Source of the DNA: Henricia sp. BOLD:AAB3569
Taxonomy: Eukaryota; Echinodermata; Asteroidea; Spinulosida; Echinasteridae
Direction: 5' to 3'
DNA: 64,000 nucleotides
Assembly (NCBI GenBank): GCA_037783545.1
Contig: JBBELK010000402.1
Location: forward strand, 868,001 to 932,000
Part shown: positions 1-11,207 of the stretch, piece after piece
Numbering within the stretch: the stretch's first letter is position 1
Layout of the letters: every line of letters starts with the position of its first letter
Translations under genes and position numbers: made by a program
Notes under the pieces: model-generated
Databases searched by the model: none
What the model saw: the letters and a program-made list of their open reading frames with translations, nothing else
What the model was told of the DNA's origin: nothing

Positions 1-140
1 TGTCGATTCCAGGAGGTAATTTCCTTCAAATTGTTGTTCAATGTATTCGGGAAAAAAATACCAAACTAATTTCCCCCTCCCCAGGTTTTTAATTGCATTT
101 GGAGTTCATGTTTAATAGGGGCTGTACATTTCATTTCCAG

Positions 141-298
141 AGTGGTTTGTCAAATCTCCGTCACCATGGCAGGACCCAGTAAGCCAGAAGACTTCCTTGA
201 CTGCATGATCATTTGGGACCCAGGGATCGAGAACGATCAAGTATTCGTCCCAGCCAAATTGTTTGCTTTCGTGTTGGACGGCATTTGTGCTTTCGCAG
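141..298 (+). CDS. Coding or 5'-leader exon with strong ATG (gene not identified)
   Basis: Seen: a 158-bp segment lies between an acceptor (TTTCCAG, AG at 139-140) and a donor (GCAG/GTAATG, GT at 299-300). It holds an ATG at 166-168 in near-ideal context (CACCATGG). The frame is open through the whole exon, so it could also be internal coding sequence. From the ATG it encodes 44 codons plus one base (phase 1): MAGPSKPEDFL, an acidic stretch, then a hydrophobic end, KLFAFVLDGICAFAG. There is no signal peptide. Inference: the end looks like the start of a membrane helix bearing an acidic residue. Joined to the next recognised + strand acceptor (19185), the frame ends after five more codons, so this would then be an upstream ORF. 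Otherwise the true next exon was not recognised. Confident as an exon, not as to function. Confidence 0.6.
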
Positions 299-389
299 GT
301 AATGTATTTTGAAGTTTACATCAAGCGAAACAAATTTTACGTGAACTTCTACAGAGTACATTGGCATGACAAACGTACAGATGTCTACT

Positions 390-495
390 CTAAAAACCCT
401 ACATGGAAGTTGTTTTAGGGGTTAAAATCAAGTTTTTTTTATTTTTATGGTAATGAAATTTACATATATTCATGAGCAAGGTTGTGATGTCACTA
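390..495 (-). mobile_element. Fragment of TTAA MITE family P
   Basis: The segment from AAAAACCCTACATGGAAG to the GATGTCAC region matches the sub-terminal part of the complete family P copy at 37668-38238. Both ends are missing. Confidence 0.55.
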
Positions 496-509
496 ATGCT
501 TTAACGAAG

Positions 510-1218
510 TCCGCAAGTTCGGGTTCGGTTCGGTTAGGCAAAAGTTCGGTAATTTCTTCCCGAACATTTGTTTGGGGTATTTTTTTAGTTTACCATGTAT
601 GTCCCAACTCGAATTTAAGGAAAATTATTATTGGAATCGATAGCTTGAACGATTTTAGGAATACTTACATTTCCGTTGCAAAGGCTTAGGTTTTAGAGAA
701 AATCACGGAAAAAATATTGCATTTGATTGCAAGCAAAGCGGCGGCCAGAAACCAAACGGATCATCACGCGCACGCCCTCTTTCTTCGCGCGCTTTACACA
801 CTGCTCGGCCGGCAGCAGTTTCACACACTTTTGTATGGAGGCGGGCGTGACAAAAACACAAAATTTTCATGGAAACGCAACATTTGCGACGGAAATGCCA
901 ATGGAAAAGGTATTCTAAAATCGTCCAAGCTGGCGCTTCCAATAATAATTTTCCTTAAATTCGAGTTGGGACATAAACTAAAAAAATACCTTTGTTTGGT
1001 TCGGGTTCGGCAAGGATTGTCGGCGATGTGGGTTCCGGTTGAAAGTGATCACGCACGTGCAGCTAGCTTTCTTTATAAATTAGGGCCTATATGTATTTCT
1101 TCAAACCTACGATTCTTTTGTCGTAATGAACAAGATAACGTCTTCGGTGGGATAAAATTTACCCGGGAAACTTAACGGAATCCGTGGCTGGAGCGCGGCG
1201 CTACTGTCGGAACTTGCG
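510..1218. mobile_element. Foldback-like element with CCGCAAGTTC ends
   Basis: Inverted arms are visible: about 45 bp around 593-640 (CCCAACTCGAATTTAAGG) pair with 936-985, and the terminal CCGCAAGTTC at 511 pairs with GGAACTTGCGG at 1208-1218. The interior (700-900) is GC-richer, with no convincing protein. Exact ends are uncertain. Confidence 0.45.
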
Positions 1219-2242
1219 GTGTGCATGCATTTTGTGATTTGTATCACGTGCAAACCATCGTGACACTGCGTGGGAGGGAATTTTTTTTGGTGTTTATTGT
1301 CTGACGATTGTTTGTGGTACCCGCAAGTATCGCTGTGTTTCTGTAAGAGGGCTTATTGATTTCCCTCAAAATGCTTTTCACAATGTTGTGTGAAAAATTA
1401 TGTCCAATTTATTCGCACTAATCTGTTCGTGCTGGAACAGTAGTAAAATTGGCAAAATGCAATGTTGTCCTCATCATGGTTTGAGAAGACGGACGACTTT
1501 ATTCTTTATTTCTTCACATCCCTATATAAGAAAAACCACTGCAGATATAGTCTAGCCATAAGTACAACGTGGTGATTACGGTTTGTATGCACAAACGTGG
1601 AAAAATTATCAGAAAAGCCCGAGCCAATCAAATAGCTAGATTTCCGCACATGCTCTCTAAGCATTATTTTTTAACGCCAGAATAATTTACACCAAGGTAT
1701 TAAATAAAATTTGAAAATGTTGGTGTTACTTTAACACCAAGAGAATCACGTCAAGTTTTACACCATGTTGGTGTCAGAAATTTAACACCAGAGTTTTTGC
1801 AGTCAGCATACCCACATGTTTTCACTCTCTGTGAGTGGCACGTGCCTCTACGTAATTAATAGCTAATGGTGCAGCTACTGGTACTGACACAACAGATGGC
1901 CCAGTATGACATGGTCCATAATCTACATCCACTAACAGAAAAGCTGTCCACTGTTGCACAGGCGATGACGTAAGCAACACTGTACTTCATTCAGACATGC
2001 AGTCATTACATGGGTTCCTGGGCCGCCAGCCTCTGCTATTGTTTAGAAGCTATTTGTAACACGTAAATGAGGTAAGCTTCATTAAGTGTTCAGATATTGG
2101 AATCTGTATTGGATCAGTTTCACGTGTAACTCTACTGCAGAACCATGTACGCTCATAAAATAGGCCTGCAGCTTTGCTAAATTAACAGGTAAGATATTTA
2201 TTCCTGTTTCATGAATGTGGCATTTTAAAAACTTTAGCTGTC
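1219..2242. other. Non-coding stretch, no gene seen
   Basis: No gene seen. At 1674-1796 there is a small cluster of TTTAACACCA / TGGTGTTA motifs in both orientations, probably a worn hairpin element. Otherwise nothing recognisable. Confidence 0.4.
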
Positions 2243-2246
2243 TTAA

Positions 2247-2405
2247 GCGGGCCTCCCACTGTGCGATTTTGGCCACGAATTAGGTACGATTAGCTACGAT
2301 TTGGTACGATTGTGTGTAGAGTCTATAGACAGTCTCTAATAATCGTACCAAATCGTACCATTTCGTAGCAAATTCGTGGCAAAAATTGCACAGTGGGAGG
2401 CCCGC
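2247..2405. mobile_element. Short hairpin MITE flanked by TTAA
   Basis: A 159-bp near-palindrome begins GCGGGCCTCCCACTG and ends with its complement. It is flanked on both sides by TTAA (2243-2246 and 2406-2409). The interior repeats TACGATT / AATCGTA. It has no coding capacity. Confidence 0.75.
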
Positions 2406-2442
2406 TTAAAATGCTTCATTTGAAAACCAAATAATGCATTAA

Positions 2443-2804
2443 AGGCCCATTGTATCATTTGCAATGACCCAATTTTGTTTTTCATGAGTTGACAAGAAAA
2501 ACCTTACTCAAAGTGTTGATAGCAATGGTAACAAACACCACATCAATTTATTTCCGTCCAAAATGGTATTTCATGCTGGAAATTGACAACTGAAGGTGAT
2601 TTTCAAAAAAAATCCCGTACACGGGACTTTGTTACCATTCACTTAGTACACAAAATCCATATTTTCAAGGTTTTCTGAAGCATTGATGCATCTAAGTAGC
2701 TAACATTTGTTCAGGCTAGTTTACCAACATTCTTCCTTAGATATGTTACACTCTTATTCCACGAATCTGTAAAAAGTTTTATCTTGCAAATGATACATAG
2801 GCCT
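2443..2804. mobile_element. TTAA MITE, family Q (AGGCCCATTG ends)
   Basis: Inverted ends AGGCCCATTGTATCATTTGC and GCAAATGATACATAGGCCT lie between TTAA at 2439-2442 and 2805-2808. The right TTAA is also the left TTAA of the next element. A related element occurs at 37125-37663. Confidence 0.8.
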
Positions 2805-2808
2805 TTAA

Positions 2809-3250
2809 AGGAGCGTGTTCAGGTTTTTTCAGAAAATGAATTTTATTCTAACCTACATGTATATAAAATACCCCCAAAAAATGAAGAGGATGCGAAATTT
2901 GCAATCTCATATTCGGATGTGGAAGCAAAAAGGTAATTAGTATAATTACTACACTGCTTTATGTATCCGGATAAATTAGTTTACAAAACTGACATTGGTG
3001 ATTTGTTGACGATATCCTCAAAAATATACGGATGAGAGCACAAAATTTAGGACATTAAGGACAATTGTTCATCATAAGTTTACCTTCCATTTATGCGAAC
3101 AATGGACGGCTAATGTGAATCTTTGCGTGGTGAATAGCGACCTCTGGAGTTCAGCTCCGACATATTGGCTGTTTTCAAAACCACCGTCTTCGTCTGTGGC
3201 TTCGGCCTGGTGTATCCAAGCAATATTAATGGATTAAGAAACATCTTGGG
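2809..3250. mobile_element. TTAA MITE, family R (AGGAGC end), right part unclear
   Basis: It starts AGGAGCGTGTTCAGG directly after TTAA 2805-2808. Across ~250 bp it matches, in inverted orientation, the element at 52878-53664 (shared GATGTGGAAGCAAAAAGGT and TAGTTTACAAAAC). The right end is diverged or lost, so 3250 is approximate. Confidence 0.6.
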
Positions 3251-3304
3251 CCAATGCTAATTTGAACGTTCACCCCACTTTAGCACATTTATTAACACCA
3301 AGAG

Positions 3305-3665
3305 AATCCACGAAGGTAAACTACACACAATTAAGGAAGACATCAAATTCAAAATACAGAGCCTGACCGTAAAACACTGAGCGTTTCAAAAACGGCCTAT
3401 GTGGAACAGATTTTGAGTCTATGTCGACTCGTCCAAACGTACAGTGTATCACGTGCATAGCTACGCCCTGGTTACTGCTATTTGCATATAAATTGCCCGC
3501 TGACCCGATACTTTTCATTGGGAAAATACTCCAAAATCATAGTGGATGGATCTAAAAAGGTAGAAGGATTGTATTCTTTTTCATAGATTATCGACTGGTT
3601 CAAATAAATTGTGATTTTTGGCGAGGCCCAGTCTTCGGACAGTACAAACTCTGATTCCCCCTTTA
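3305..3665. repeat. Dispersed repeat, copy 1 of 2
   Basis: About 360 bp (AAGGTAAACTA...GACATCAAATTC...GGCGAGGCCCAGTCTTCG) recurs at 49155-49421. Only this copy keeps an ~80-bp middle part. The nature of the repeat is unknown; no coding sequence was recognised. Confidence 0.7.
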
Positions 3666-4157
3666 AAAGTTTGCTGCCATTGAGAACAATTTTTTGCAAT
3701 CGTGTTTTTGCATTGAGTAGGGTAGCTAAGATCTTGGTGATTGTCAGTGCAGACGGAATTTTAAGTTGTATGCATTCTGAGTGGATGATTTATATCTTAT
3801 TCGCTGTACTTCAAATGTTGGCCAAATATTTTTGCTACGAAACTGCGGGCCATGATACAGTAAAAAAAAAAGGGTTAAACATACAAAAGGGATATACCCA
3901 GCATACACAAATTAAATTGTAAGTAAGCACAACAAAATTTCACTTTTTATTTATTTATTTTTTCTTTATAAAAGACTTGCTTGTTATGGTTCTGCAAGAT
4001 TTTCTGGGGCGGTTAATAGAAAACACTGCTCTCTGTTTTCTTGACCTGTATTATCTTATTGTAGGGAAATACATGTAGGTCACATCTGCTTAATTAAAAG
4101 GATGCAATACAAGATTGTGAAAAAATTGTTCTGTTACTAAGTGTACGTACCAAACTC

Positions 4158-4320
4158 GGGATGAGAGAAAAATCAGGATTCGAACCTGAGACCTCCGACT
4201 CACCGGGCAGACGCTTTACCAGTTGAGCTATAAGGCACAGTTGGTATGCTCCCTCAGATTTTCCTTATGGACCCAATTTTTCTCTCGCAAGAAACGAATG
4301 CAACGCAAGTGTACGTATTC
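4158..4320 (-). mobile_element. tRNA-derived SINE, type A
   Basis: On the minus strand 4240-4158 reads as a tRNA-like head: GTGCCTTATAGCTCAACTGG (A box) and GGTTCGAATCC (B box), then a TTTTTCTCTCATCCC tail. The head resembles a tRNA but its acceptor stem does not close, so it is a SINE and not a working tRNA gene. Other copies lie at 15117-15345 and 42700-43170. Confidence 0.75.
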
Positions 4321-4377
4321 CTCCAAATTAACTTTTAACCATCAACGGTACAGACTTGTACGATAAGAATATGCAGT

Positions 4378-4787
4378 TGGGTCTTTCCACAGTAAAGGGG
4401 GCATTTTGGCAACACAGACAATATTTTCGAGGAAATACCTTTGTCTGGTCTCAAAATAAAAGAAATAAGTTTAAGTTGCTCTGAAGAGATATAACTTAGG
4501 CCCAAAAAGGGTTACAAATAGTGCAACAACATGCCTTTCTAAAAACCCTGTGTACAAATGTAACACAAGTGTCCGTCCCAGTTACGAGCGTATATTGGAC
4601 ATTTGTACACAGGGTTTTTAGAAAGGCATGTTGTCATACTATTTATAACCTTTTTTTGTCCTAAGTTATCTCTTCAGAACAACTGAAACTTATTTATTTT
4701 TTTCGTATTTTGAAACCAGACAGAGGTATTTTCTGGAAAATATGATCTGTGTTGCCAAAATGCCCCCTTTACTGTGGAAAGACCCAA
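4378..4787. mobile_element. Foldback MITE, family S (GGGTCTTTCCACAG ends)
   Basis: About 410 bp whose two halves are inverted copies: GGGTCTTTCCACAGTAAAGG at the left, its complement at the right, and arms of ~190 bp (AACACAGAC, GGTCTCAAAATAAAAG, CTAAAAACCCTGTGTAC). Further copies are at 17310-17731 and 48684-49110, with a half copy at 29645-29806. Confidence 0.8.
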
Positions 4788-6258
4788 ATATGAAAACCTG
4801 CCCCCTGTCATGACTGTATATGCAAAAGGTCTATTGTTTGATTTTGATACTGAAATACATATAATACAAGACAGTATAAATAATAAATTTGAGTTTGCAC
4901 AGCTCTAAAATAAGGCAAACAAAACATTTCTAAAAATCTTGCACATGACCATGATGACAATTGTTGACTACATTGTATATATGGGTAAATGCAGGATGCA
5001 TCTGTTTATTTTATTTCTGCTGTGATATGGCTGGTTTTTCTTTCTGTTCAGTTCTGAGTCAGATTGTTGAAACAGGAAAACGGAAAGTTAGTTTCTGTCT
5101 CGCTAGCCACATATGCATATCTGCCAAATTAAACAAACCAAGAACTTCCCATCATTATATATTACCCTTGGCAAAAATAATGTGTTCAACTCTTTGAATA
5201 GAATTGCACTTTAGACAATGTTACATTGTTTGCAGCAGAGATATTCCATTTTTAAAATGATTTAATCCTAACCATTTCAACTCCGTCAAACTACAGTTTG
5301 ATAGCTACTTGCCTATTAAAAAGTACTACCGTATTCAAAAAATCAGTTTCATTTTAGATCAAATATTCGATATTCGATTTTTTTTTTCCTAAGATTTTGA
5401 CAAAAAAGTTTGCTGTGAAATTAATTTTGGCACATTCGAACTCATCACAGCTCACAGCAGCCTTTTTATTGCCGAATTTGCCACCTCGAAAAATAATCTG
5501 TGCTCAAATTATAGACTTCATGTTGTAACTTGCACAGCAGTCCCTCGCCCGAAGAGGTTTTTGCAGAAATTATCGTCGGCCCTTGTACACTGGATTTGTG
5601 GTTAGACGCAAATATGACATCAAAGCAGCTGGTTCAGCAAAGGAGAAAGGATTTTTACTTTTCCTAGCTGAAAGACATGTTTGGTTTGGAGTTGAAAAAG
5701 CACATACCGAATATTCAATTTGGTAAAATGCTATTCATTTTAAGGCTTCGTTTTTGCCCAAATGAGGCTCCAAAATGAAGTCAACTAAAGAGGTGACTTC
5801 GGCCGGCTTCGTGACGTCATGAACTGGAAAATCACGTGACAGCAACAAAAACTTTGTGAACTTTTGCAGGTTTGCTAAACTAGTGTTCCAAACGGTCTTT
5901 GATTTAGCTTCGCTAAAGTGAAGCCGGAGGCAGTTGGAGCCGAAGCCGGAGCCTGAAGACGGAGTCGAGATTTGGAAAAGGGCCCTGGAGTAAAGTTGTA
6001 CACCATGAAGTATTGGAGAATTTTGTTAATTTATTTAAATTTATTTTGTTTATAGAAATTCACAACTTGATGCATTGTGGCCAACCCTGTATGGGAATCG
6101 TTCAATTGTCTTATCAAACTTGTCAACAATTAGTTAATATGTATTAAAACTTGGAATACAAGTTAATCTTTCTGTTGAGTGTACAAAAGCCTGTAAAGTC
6201 ACATGCTCAATTACTGATAACTTGGAATTTGCGTCATTAGATTCCAGTCCAGTTTGTT
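4788..6258. other. Non-coding stretch, no gene seen
   Basis: AT-rich sequence; short open frames here have no splice signals or family resemblance. No repeat family was recognised. Confidence 0.35.
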
Positions 6259-6325
6259 TTACGAACCCGGGACGCCAGAGGTGAAAGGCGAGGAAAGAAC
6301 CACTATGCCAATCCGACTGCCCAGC
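6259..6325 (-). mobile_element. SINE type C head fragment
   Basis: Minus-strand reading gives GGATTGGCATAGTGGTTC, TTTCCTCGCCTTTCACC and a degraded B box. This matches the head of the type C copies at 10504 and 56008. Confidence 0.6.
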
Positions 6326-6369
6326 TGCCCCAGTTACAGTTTTCCGTCCTGTTTCTAGAATTTATAGAT

Positions 6370-6480
6370 ATGGTACAATAAGTTAGGGATATTGTGTGGT
6401 GTACGCAGATATTTTGAGGGTATGCATTCCGCTTGAATGATTGGTGGAAGTTCATCATCAGAAAATACCCCAAATATCCC
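6370..6480. mobile_element. Partial copy of AATAAGTTAGGGATATTG MITE
   Basis: The left end and the next ~60 bp (GTGTACGCAGATATTT, GCATTCCGCTTGAATGAT) match the element at 10877-11066; the right side diverges. Confidence 0.6.
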
Positions 6481-7067
6481 AGCCGCAATATTTCTGCACG
6501 CCGAATTTCCGCAAGAATGATTATCATTTCCTGCCAGTTCATATATTATTTCTATTTTGACTTCCTATCATTAATATTGTTTCAGCTGTTTTCCATCTGG
6601 TGCAACACCCATCCAGTCACAATAAGAACCTGTGAAACTAAGCATCCAATTGATGCTAATTTTAATCCACTCGGGTGTTCATTAGTGTGCAACACCGTAT
6701 GCATGAATGCATTCATTATAAAATGCATGCCTTTACAAAGAACATGTGTGCTTACATGTAATTAAAGGGTTCTGGAAATGGCCAGTCATTCTAGGCCTAT
6801 GATTTTCAAAGGCATTGCAAGTGTAAAATTTGGTTTGGAATTTTTAAAAAAAGAAGCGACATTTTTAAAACTTTGCAAATTTTTTTACAAGAGAGGGCAC
6901 TGTTTTTGTGACGTTGGCTATGTTTTTATACTCGCATACATTTAAGCATAAAACAACCCCCCAAAATGTAATTTACATACACCTTCAAAGTGGGTTTCAT
7001 CGCAAAACAATTATAAACGCTGTTTTCCAAAAATTGAGATACCCGGTAATGGTGTCATGAAATTCTC

Positions 7068-7356
7068 AATAGGCCGTATTCCTGAACGCATGAGGTCGCT
7101 GTCAAGAGGCCCGCGCCCATCACACATTATGTTCCAACACCAAACGCGATACGTGCGCACGATTTCCAAACATTCGCTTTTCATGGAAATCTCTGCCCGC
7201 GCTACGGGCCCACGCTCCGCGTACGCAACTTTCACGTACGCAACTTTCCCCTACGTACAGATGTGTGATTGCCCCCATTTTCCACTGTGGCTATGGCAAT
7301 TTTCGCCCAAATCACCTAGTTCGAGCGCCCTCACGTGTTCAGGAATACGGCCTATT
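7068..7356. mobile_element. MITE with AATAGGCCGTATTCC ends
   Basis: A 289-bp element with inverted ends AATAGGCCGTATTCCTGAAC and its complement. The interior is rich in CpG and GC, unlike the AT-rich flanks. Open frames on both strands are incidental to this composition. Confidence 0.7.
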
Positions 7357-7485
7357 TGTGGTCCTATTAAAAACATTCGTCAAATAGGCCTAGATTATTG
7401 GCAAACTGTATTACATGTACGGTATATCCCAAAAAAAACTGTTTACTTTTTGGAATCGGCCATTAGTGCTTAGTTGCATGGAAGG

Positions 7486-7640
7486 ACCGCCAATTACAGG
7501 AATGGGATCAAATAACATAGATATTCGAATAACTATCAACTTCTAAGTTGAATTAGAAACGACCAGAGACACCAGGGAAATCATCCCCTTGCTCTTTACG
7601 AAAGAGTGCTCTGGGATCTTTAAAGTGCGTACAGCAGAGA
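7486..7640 (-). mobile_element. SINE type B, body fragment
   Basis: Shares ACCGCCAATTACAGGAATGG, GAATAACTATCAACTTCTAA and CCAGAGACACC with the copy at 38835-39187, but lacks the tRNA-like head. Confidence 0.65.
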
Positions 7641-8279
7641 TCATTAAGCGGAACTCGTTTGGGCAATATGGTATGCATGTATACATAGCAGACCTCGCTG
7701 CAATTACCATAATACATTTGTACATCTACGGTACTTGATTCGTCCAACGTAATTTGTAATGAGATTTTACTGCACAGAGATAAAGCTAAACTGACTCAAA
7801 GTCACGTCCCAGAAATCATCCATCAATGAGATCGTCAGAATAATAAACTTTTACGAGCTCGGAGACAAGCTGGCAGGAGCGTACTGTCTTTACACATCAT
7901 AACATTTTTATCCTCTTACTCATATTCCACATGCTTGGACCAACCAAATAAATATATGCAAGCCTACCATTTTTCTGCATGTTTATACGCGCCCCTGGTG
8001 TATTTTTCTGGTATTTTGAAACTACATGTACACGCATTGGACCAGATGGCTGTTACTAATTGGGAAGTTGCTGGCTATATTTTGTACACTGCTACATATT
8101 TGTGCTGAAGTGATGCGTTTGTGTGTGGAATACATGTGTTGCACTTGTCCTATTGTGTATTGGATTGTATGCATCTTTTAAGGTAATTATCATTTTACTT
8201 TTGGCATAATTTTAAGAGACTGATTTCGTGTACTTATATGCATATGTATAGTTAAGTGCACAATCTGGGGAAATAACAA

Positions 8280-8386
8280 ATGCCACGAAATACGCAGCTC
8301 CATAGCAAAGGCATGGAACTGTGTATTTTGTGGCACGAATTTGGCGCGCGCACATCTCTGACAAGCCTGTGCCTTTAATGTGCACA
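8280..8386. mobile_element. Hairpin element, family T (GCCACGAAATACGCAGC core), left end worn
   Basis: The core palindrome GCCACGAAATACGC / GTATTTTGTGGC and the right end AAGCCTGTGCCTTTAA match the intact TTAA-flanked copy at 23269-23390. Confidence 0.6.
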
Positions 8387-8493
8387 TAACACATATCATA
8401 GGAGTAGGATATGGGGAGGGAAGCACATGCGCCTCCCCTCACTTTCAATAGGGGGGTAGGGGGGTGCCCGGGGGCGTTACTCGTAAGCCGGTA

Positions 8494-8936
8494 CAGGGGT
8501 CGAAATTAACCTGAATTTCATGCTGGTCAGAACCAGTAGATTAGAGAACTCTACTGGTCCTGCTGAAAATTTGGTGGTCCACCGGTGCTTTTAAAAATGG
8601 CACCGAGATACTGCAACACTTTCTGGTTTAAGGTCATTGAGTGCAGGATGGATGGGATATTGCTTTTTGATCCAACACTGGGCATGTCTGGAGAGATCGG
8701 AGAAAGAAATGAAGTTATCTGAAAATGTCTAAGGCGATCAGGAATTGTTTGTGGTAACCAGGAATTCTTTGCATTGAGTAAGAAATGTTTACTGTGGATT
8801 AGGCATAAGAGAATGTTTCCATGAGTCAGTAAATGTTTTCACTGGTCCATCGGACCAACGTCTTTGACAGATCTAGTGGTCCTTCTGATTTGTTACTGGT
8901 CTCTGACCACAGGACCAGTGTTAATTTTGACCCCTG
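8494..8936. mobile_element. hAT-type MITE, copy 1
   Basis: Inverted ends CAGGGGTCGAAATTAACC and TTAATTTTGACCCCTG. The interior matches 53204-53619 (GAATTGTTTGTGGTAACCAG, TTTTCACTGGTCCATCGGACC). No clear 8-bp target duplication remains here; family membership rests on the second copy. Confidence 0.75.
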
Positions 8937-9475
8937 CGGTATGAACCCATGTGTGCATTCCAAATTTTGCAGGTTAGGGAGTGCTTTTTTGCCTTCAAAA
9001 GCAGGTCCGCACGGACTCGCAAAATAACAACAGGCACCCCTTTAGAATGAGGTCCATTTTCCCCTACTTAACATGAACTTGGCATTCTCATTCAACAGTG
9101 TAATTTGTGACCATGACTTAATTTAAATCACTTTTTACCCGCACATTTTTTATATGATTCATGTTCGACAAATGGGGTTGGCCACTCTACGTTCCATGTT
9201 AATGCATCACAGATACGCTCACTGCTGATTATCGGTACTTAAGCACGGGATCGAGAAATTCCTAGTTTGTTTATCATTATGAAACAAGTGCAATTAATTG
9301 TGCTCCTTAAAATCAGCTTGTCAGGGTTTGTAGTTCTAATGTTATCCAGCTGCATTGGGCTTAGACTTGAAATCAATTCGGTAATACGGTCGTGTTTTGT
9401 CCGTCTAACGCCATTTTACCGCACACGATCGACGGCCGTTTTTATGTGCAGTATATATTTTGGTTTCGACCCGTA

Positions 9476-10084
9476 TTACTGACTTGAGAAACCTGATTGC
9501 GCGACAATATTCACGATTCAAACCATGTTGATGCCGTTGCCATAGCAAGAACCAATCACGTTAATCCACGCAACACACTCCACGGTTTGGTAGCGTCCAT
9601 TTTTTACCAGGGGTGTTTAAATGAATATGCAGTAGGAACATTTTTGTAATAGATACGTATCTTTATTCAGATGAACTGCGTTTAACTTTTAGCAAAATGT
9701 AGTAGGTCTTCTTTGAGTCACAAGCATTTATACTGCGTACATTAAATGTACAATAAAATAATATTAAAAAAATCTCCCCCACAACAATTGAGAGAATTGT
9801 CGGCTACGATTTTTGAATTGATTTCTTAACGAAAAACTTGGGCCAACGGAATGGTCGAATTATTACTATGATTATATCTCATTTTGAAATTCAGGAGTAA
9901 TGGATATTGATACGTCCACTACTTGTGGAATTCTAATTCACAAGCACATTTTTTTGAAAATGTTGCATGAATATTAATCAGACCCCATGTCTCGACCAAT
10001 CAGATCTCTACGTCTAATTCTGATACCGGTAGCAAACCCCATAGCCCGTGTACAAAGTGTCAGATAGGTTTCTCAAGTCAGTAA
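9476..10084. mobile_element. Possible MITE with TTACTGACTTGAGAAACC ends
   Basis: TTACTGACTTGAGAAACCT at 9476 is repeated inverted at 10066-10084. No other arm similarity is obvious, so this could be a worn element. Confidence 0.4.
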
Positions 10085-10503
10085 CTGCGTACGCTGCTGC
10101 GGTTTACGAACCAACCTGTCTAGTTAACGACTTGACATCAAGTCTACATTGGGCAGTTGGGCTATAATCGTGTACATTTTATTTCTACTGAAGAGACAGT
10201 ACATGTACCTTAAAAATATACACTGAAAGTTTGAAAGTAAAACATAAATAAATACTTCATACAACTTTCTGTTATTTCAGCTCTACTTCACTTCCTCCAG
10301 TGCAGTTCCTGAAAGCGCTACATCACTATCATTTTCAAATTAAACTGGACAACTTCCGCATTTGGTGGTGTGCAACTCAATAGGCCTTCTGCTTGTCGGA
10401 GATGGACCACAGTGCTTAGCAGGAAGGGGTTATAAGGTTCACAGATCACCAGAGTCTTGATTTATACTGTCATCATATTTAAAATCAGAACATTTTTCCG
10501 TAT

Positions 10504-10770
10504 GGGGAATCGGGTTGGCATCGTGGTACTTTCCTCGCCTTCCACCTCTAGCTGTGCCCCTGGTTCGAATCCTGTCCAGGTCAGTATGTGGATTGGGTTC
10601 TCAGTCCCTGCTTGTTTCGGTGCATGGGTTTCCCCTGTACAGAATTGTGTAGGGGTTTTCCTCCCACCTCTAAAACTGAGCATTTCTTCATCGTTTTTTC
10701 TAAACAGGTTTCTTCAGGATTACGATCTACAATGCCCTGATATGAATCCTTGGTTTCATTACCAGAAAGA
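10504..10770 (+). mobile_element. tRNA-derived SINE, type C
   Basis: Head: GGTTGGCATCGTGGTAC (A-box region), TTTCCTCGCCTTCCACC, then TGGTTCGAATCC (B box). The body has TGTGGATTGGGTTCTCAGTC, GGGTTTTCCTCCCACC and a CTTCA tail. Same family as 56008-56286. Confidence 0.8.
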
Positions 10771-10876
10771 ATTAATAATTATTTTTCATGTGATGTATTT
10801 GTCCAACTCCAGTTTTTTTTGGGTCTAGTAACCGATAACCTGTTACTTTGTGTAATGTGTACGTGCACTACTCAAA

Positions 10877-11066
10877 ATAAGTCAGGGATATTGCGGGGTG
10901 TACGCAGATATTTTATTGAGGGTATGCATTCCGCTTGAATGATTTTGTATATGATTAGACAATGGTATCTGCATGACAGACACACCTTGTCACAGGAATA
11001 GGTGAAGACAGTCATTTGAAGAAAAAAAATCCAAAATTTACAACATACCAATATCCCTAACTTATT
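10877..11066. mobile_element. MITE with AATAAGTCAGGGATATTG ends
   Basis: A 190-bp element whose right end, CAATATCCCTAACTTATT, is the complement of its left. It lies just upstream of the GGTGACGTCACC site at 11078. Confidence 0.7.
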
Positions 11067-11077
11067 GATTGCTTTCC

Positions 11078-11134
11078 GGTGACGTCACCCCTTCCATCCA
11101 CCATTTTAGTGGGCATTTTTCATGACCCACGTGG
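11078..11134. promoter_or_regulatory. CRE palindrome and E-box cluster (candidate promoter)
   Basis: GGTGACGTCACC (11078-11089) is a perfect 12-bp palindrome containing the full cAMP-response element TGACGTCA. CCCACGTGG at 11126-11134 contains an E-box. Both precede a GC-richer segment with an ORF and a good splice donor. Promoter function is inferred from motifs only. Confidence 0.35.
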
Positions 11135-11207
11135 CTCGAGTAATAACCGGCAAAAAGAGCAAGAAAAGCGCATTGGTTGCACTTACTTTGTTGCTTGAAC
11201 TTGCTTT

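Noticed and set aside
717-1175. 152-codon ORF
   Set aside because: Lies within a foldback element (510-1218) and reads through its inverted arm; no domain.
4158-4243. tRNA gene on the minus strand
   Set aside because: A and B boxes are present, but the acceptor stem does not pair and similar sequences recur with shared non-tRNA flanks, so it is a SINE head. The same holds at 15239, 28267, 28900 (minus) and 44180.
7057-7473. 138-codon ORF
   Set aside because: Falls in the GC-rich interior and ends of a MITE (7068-7356).
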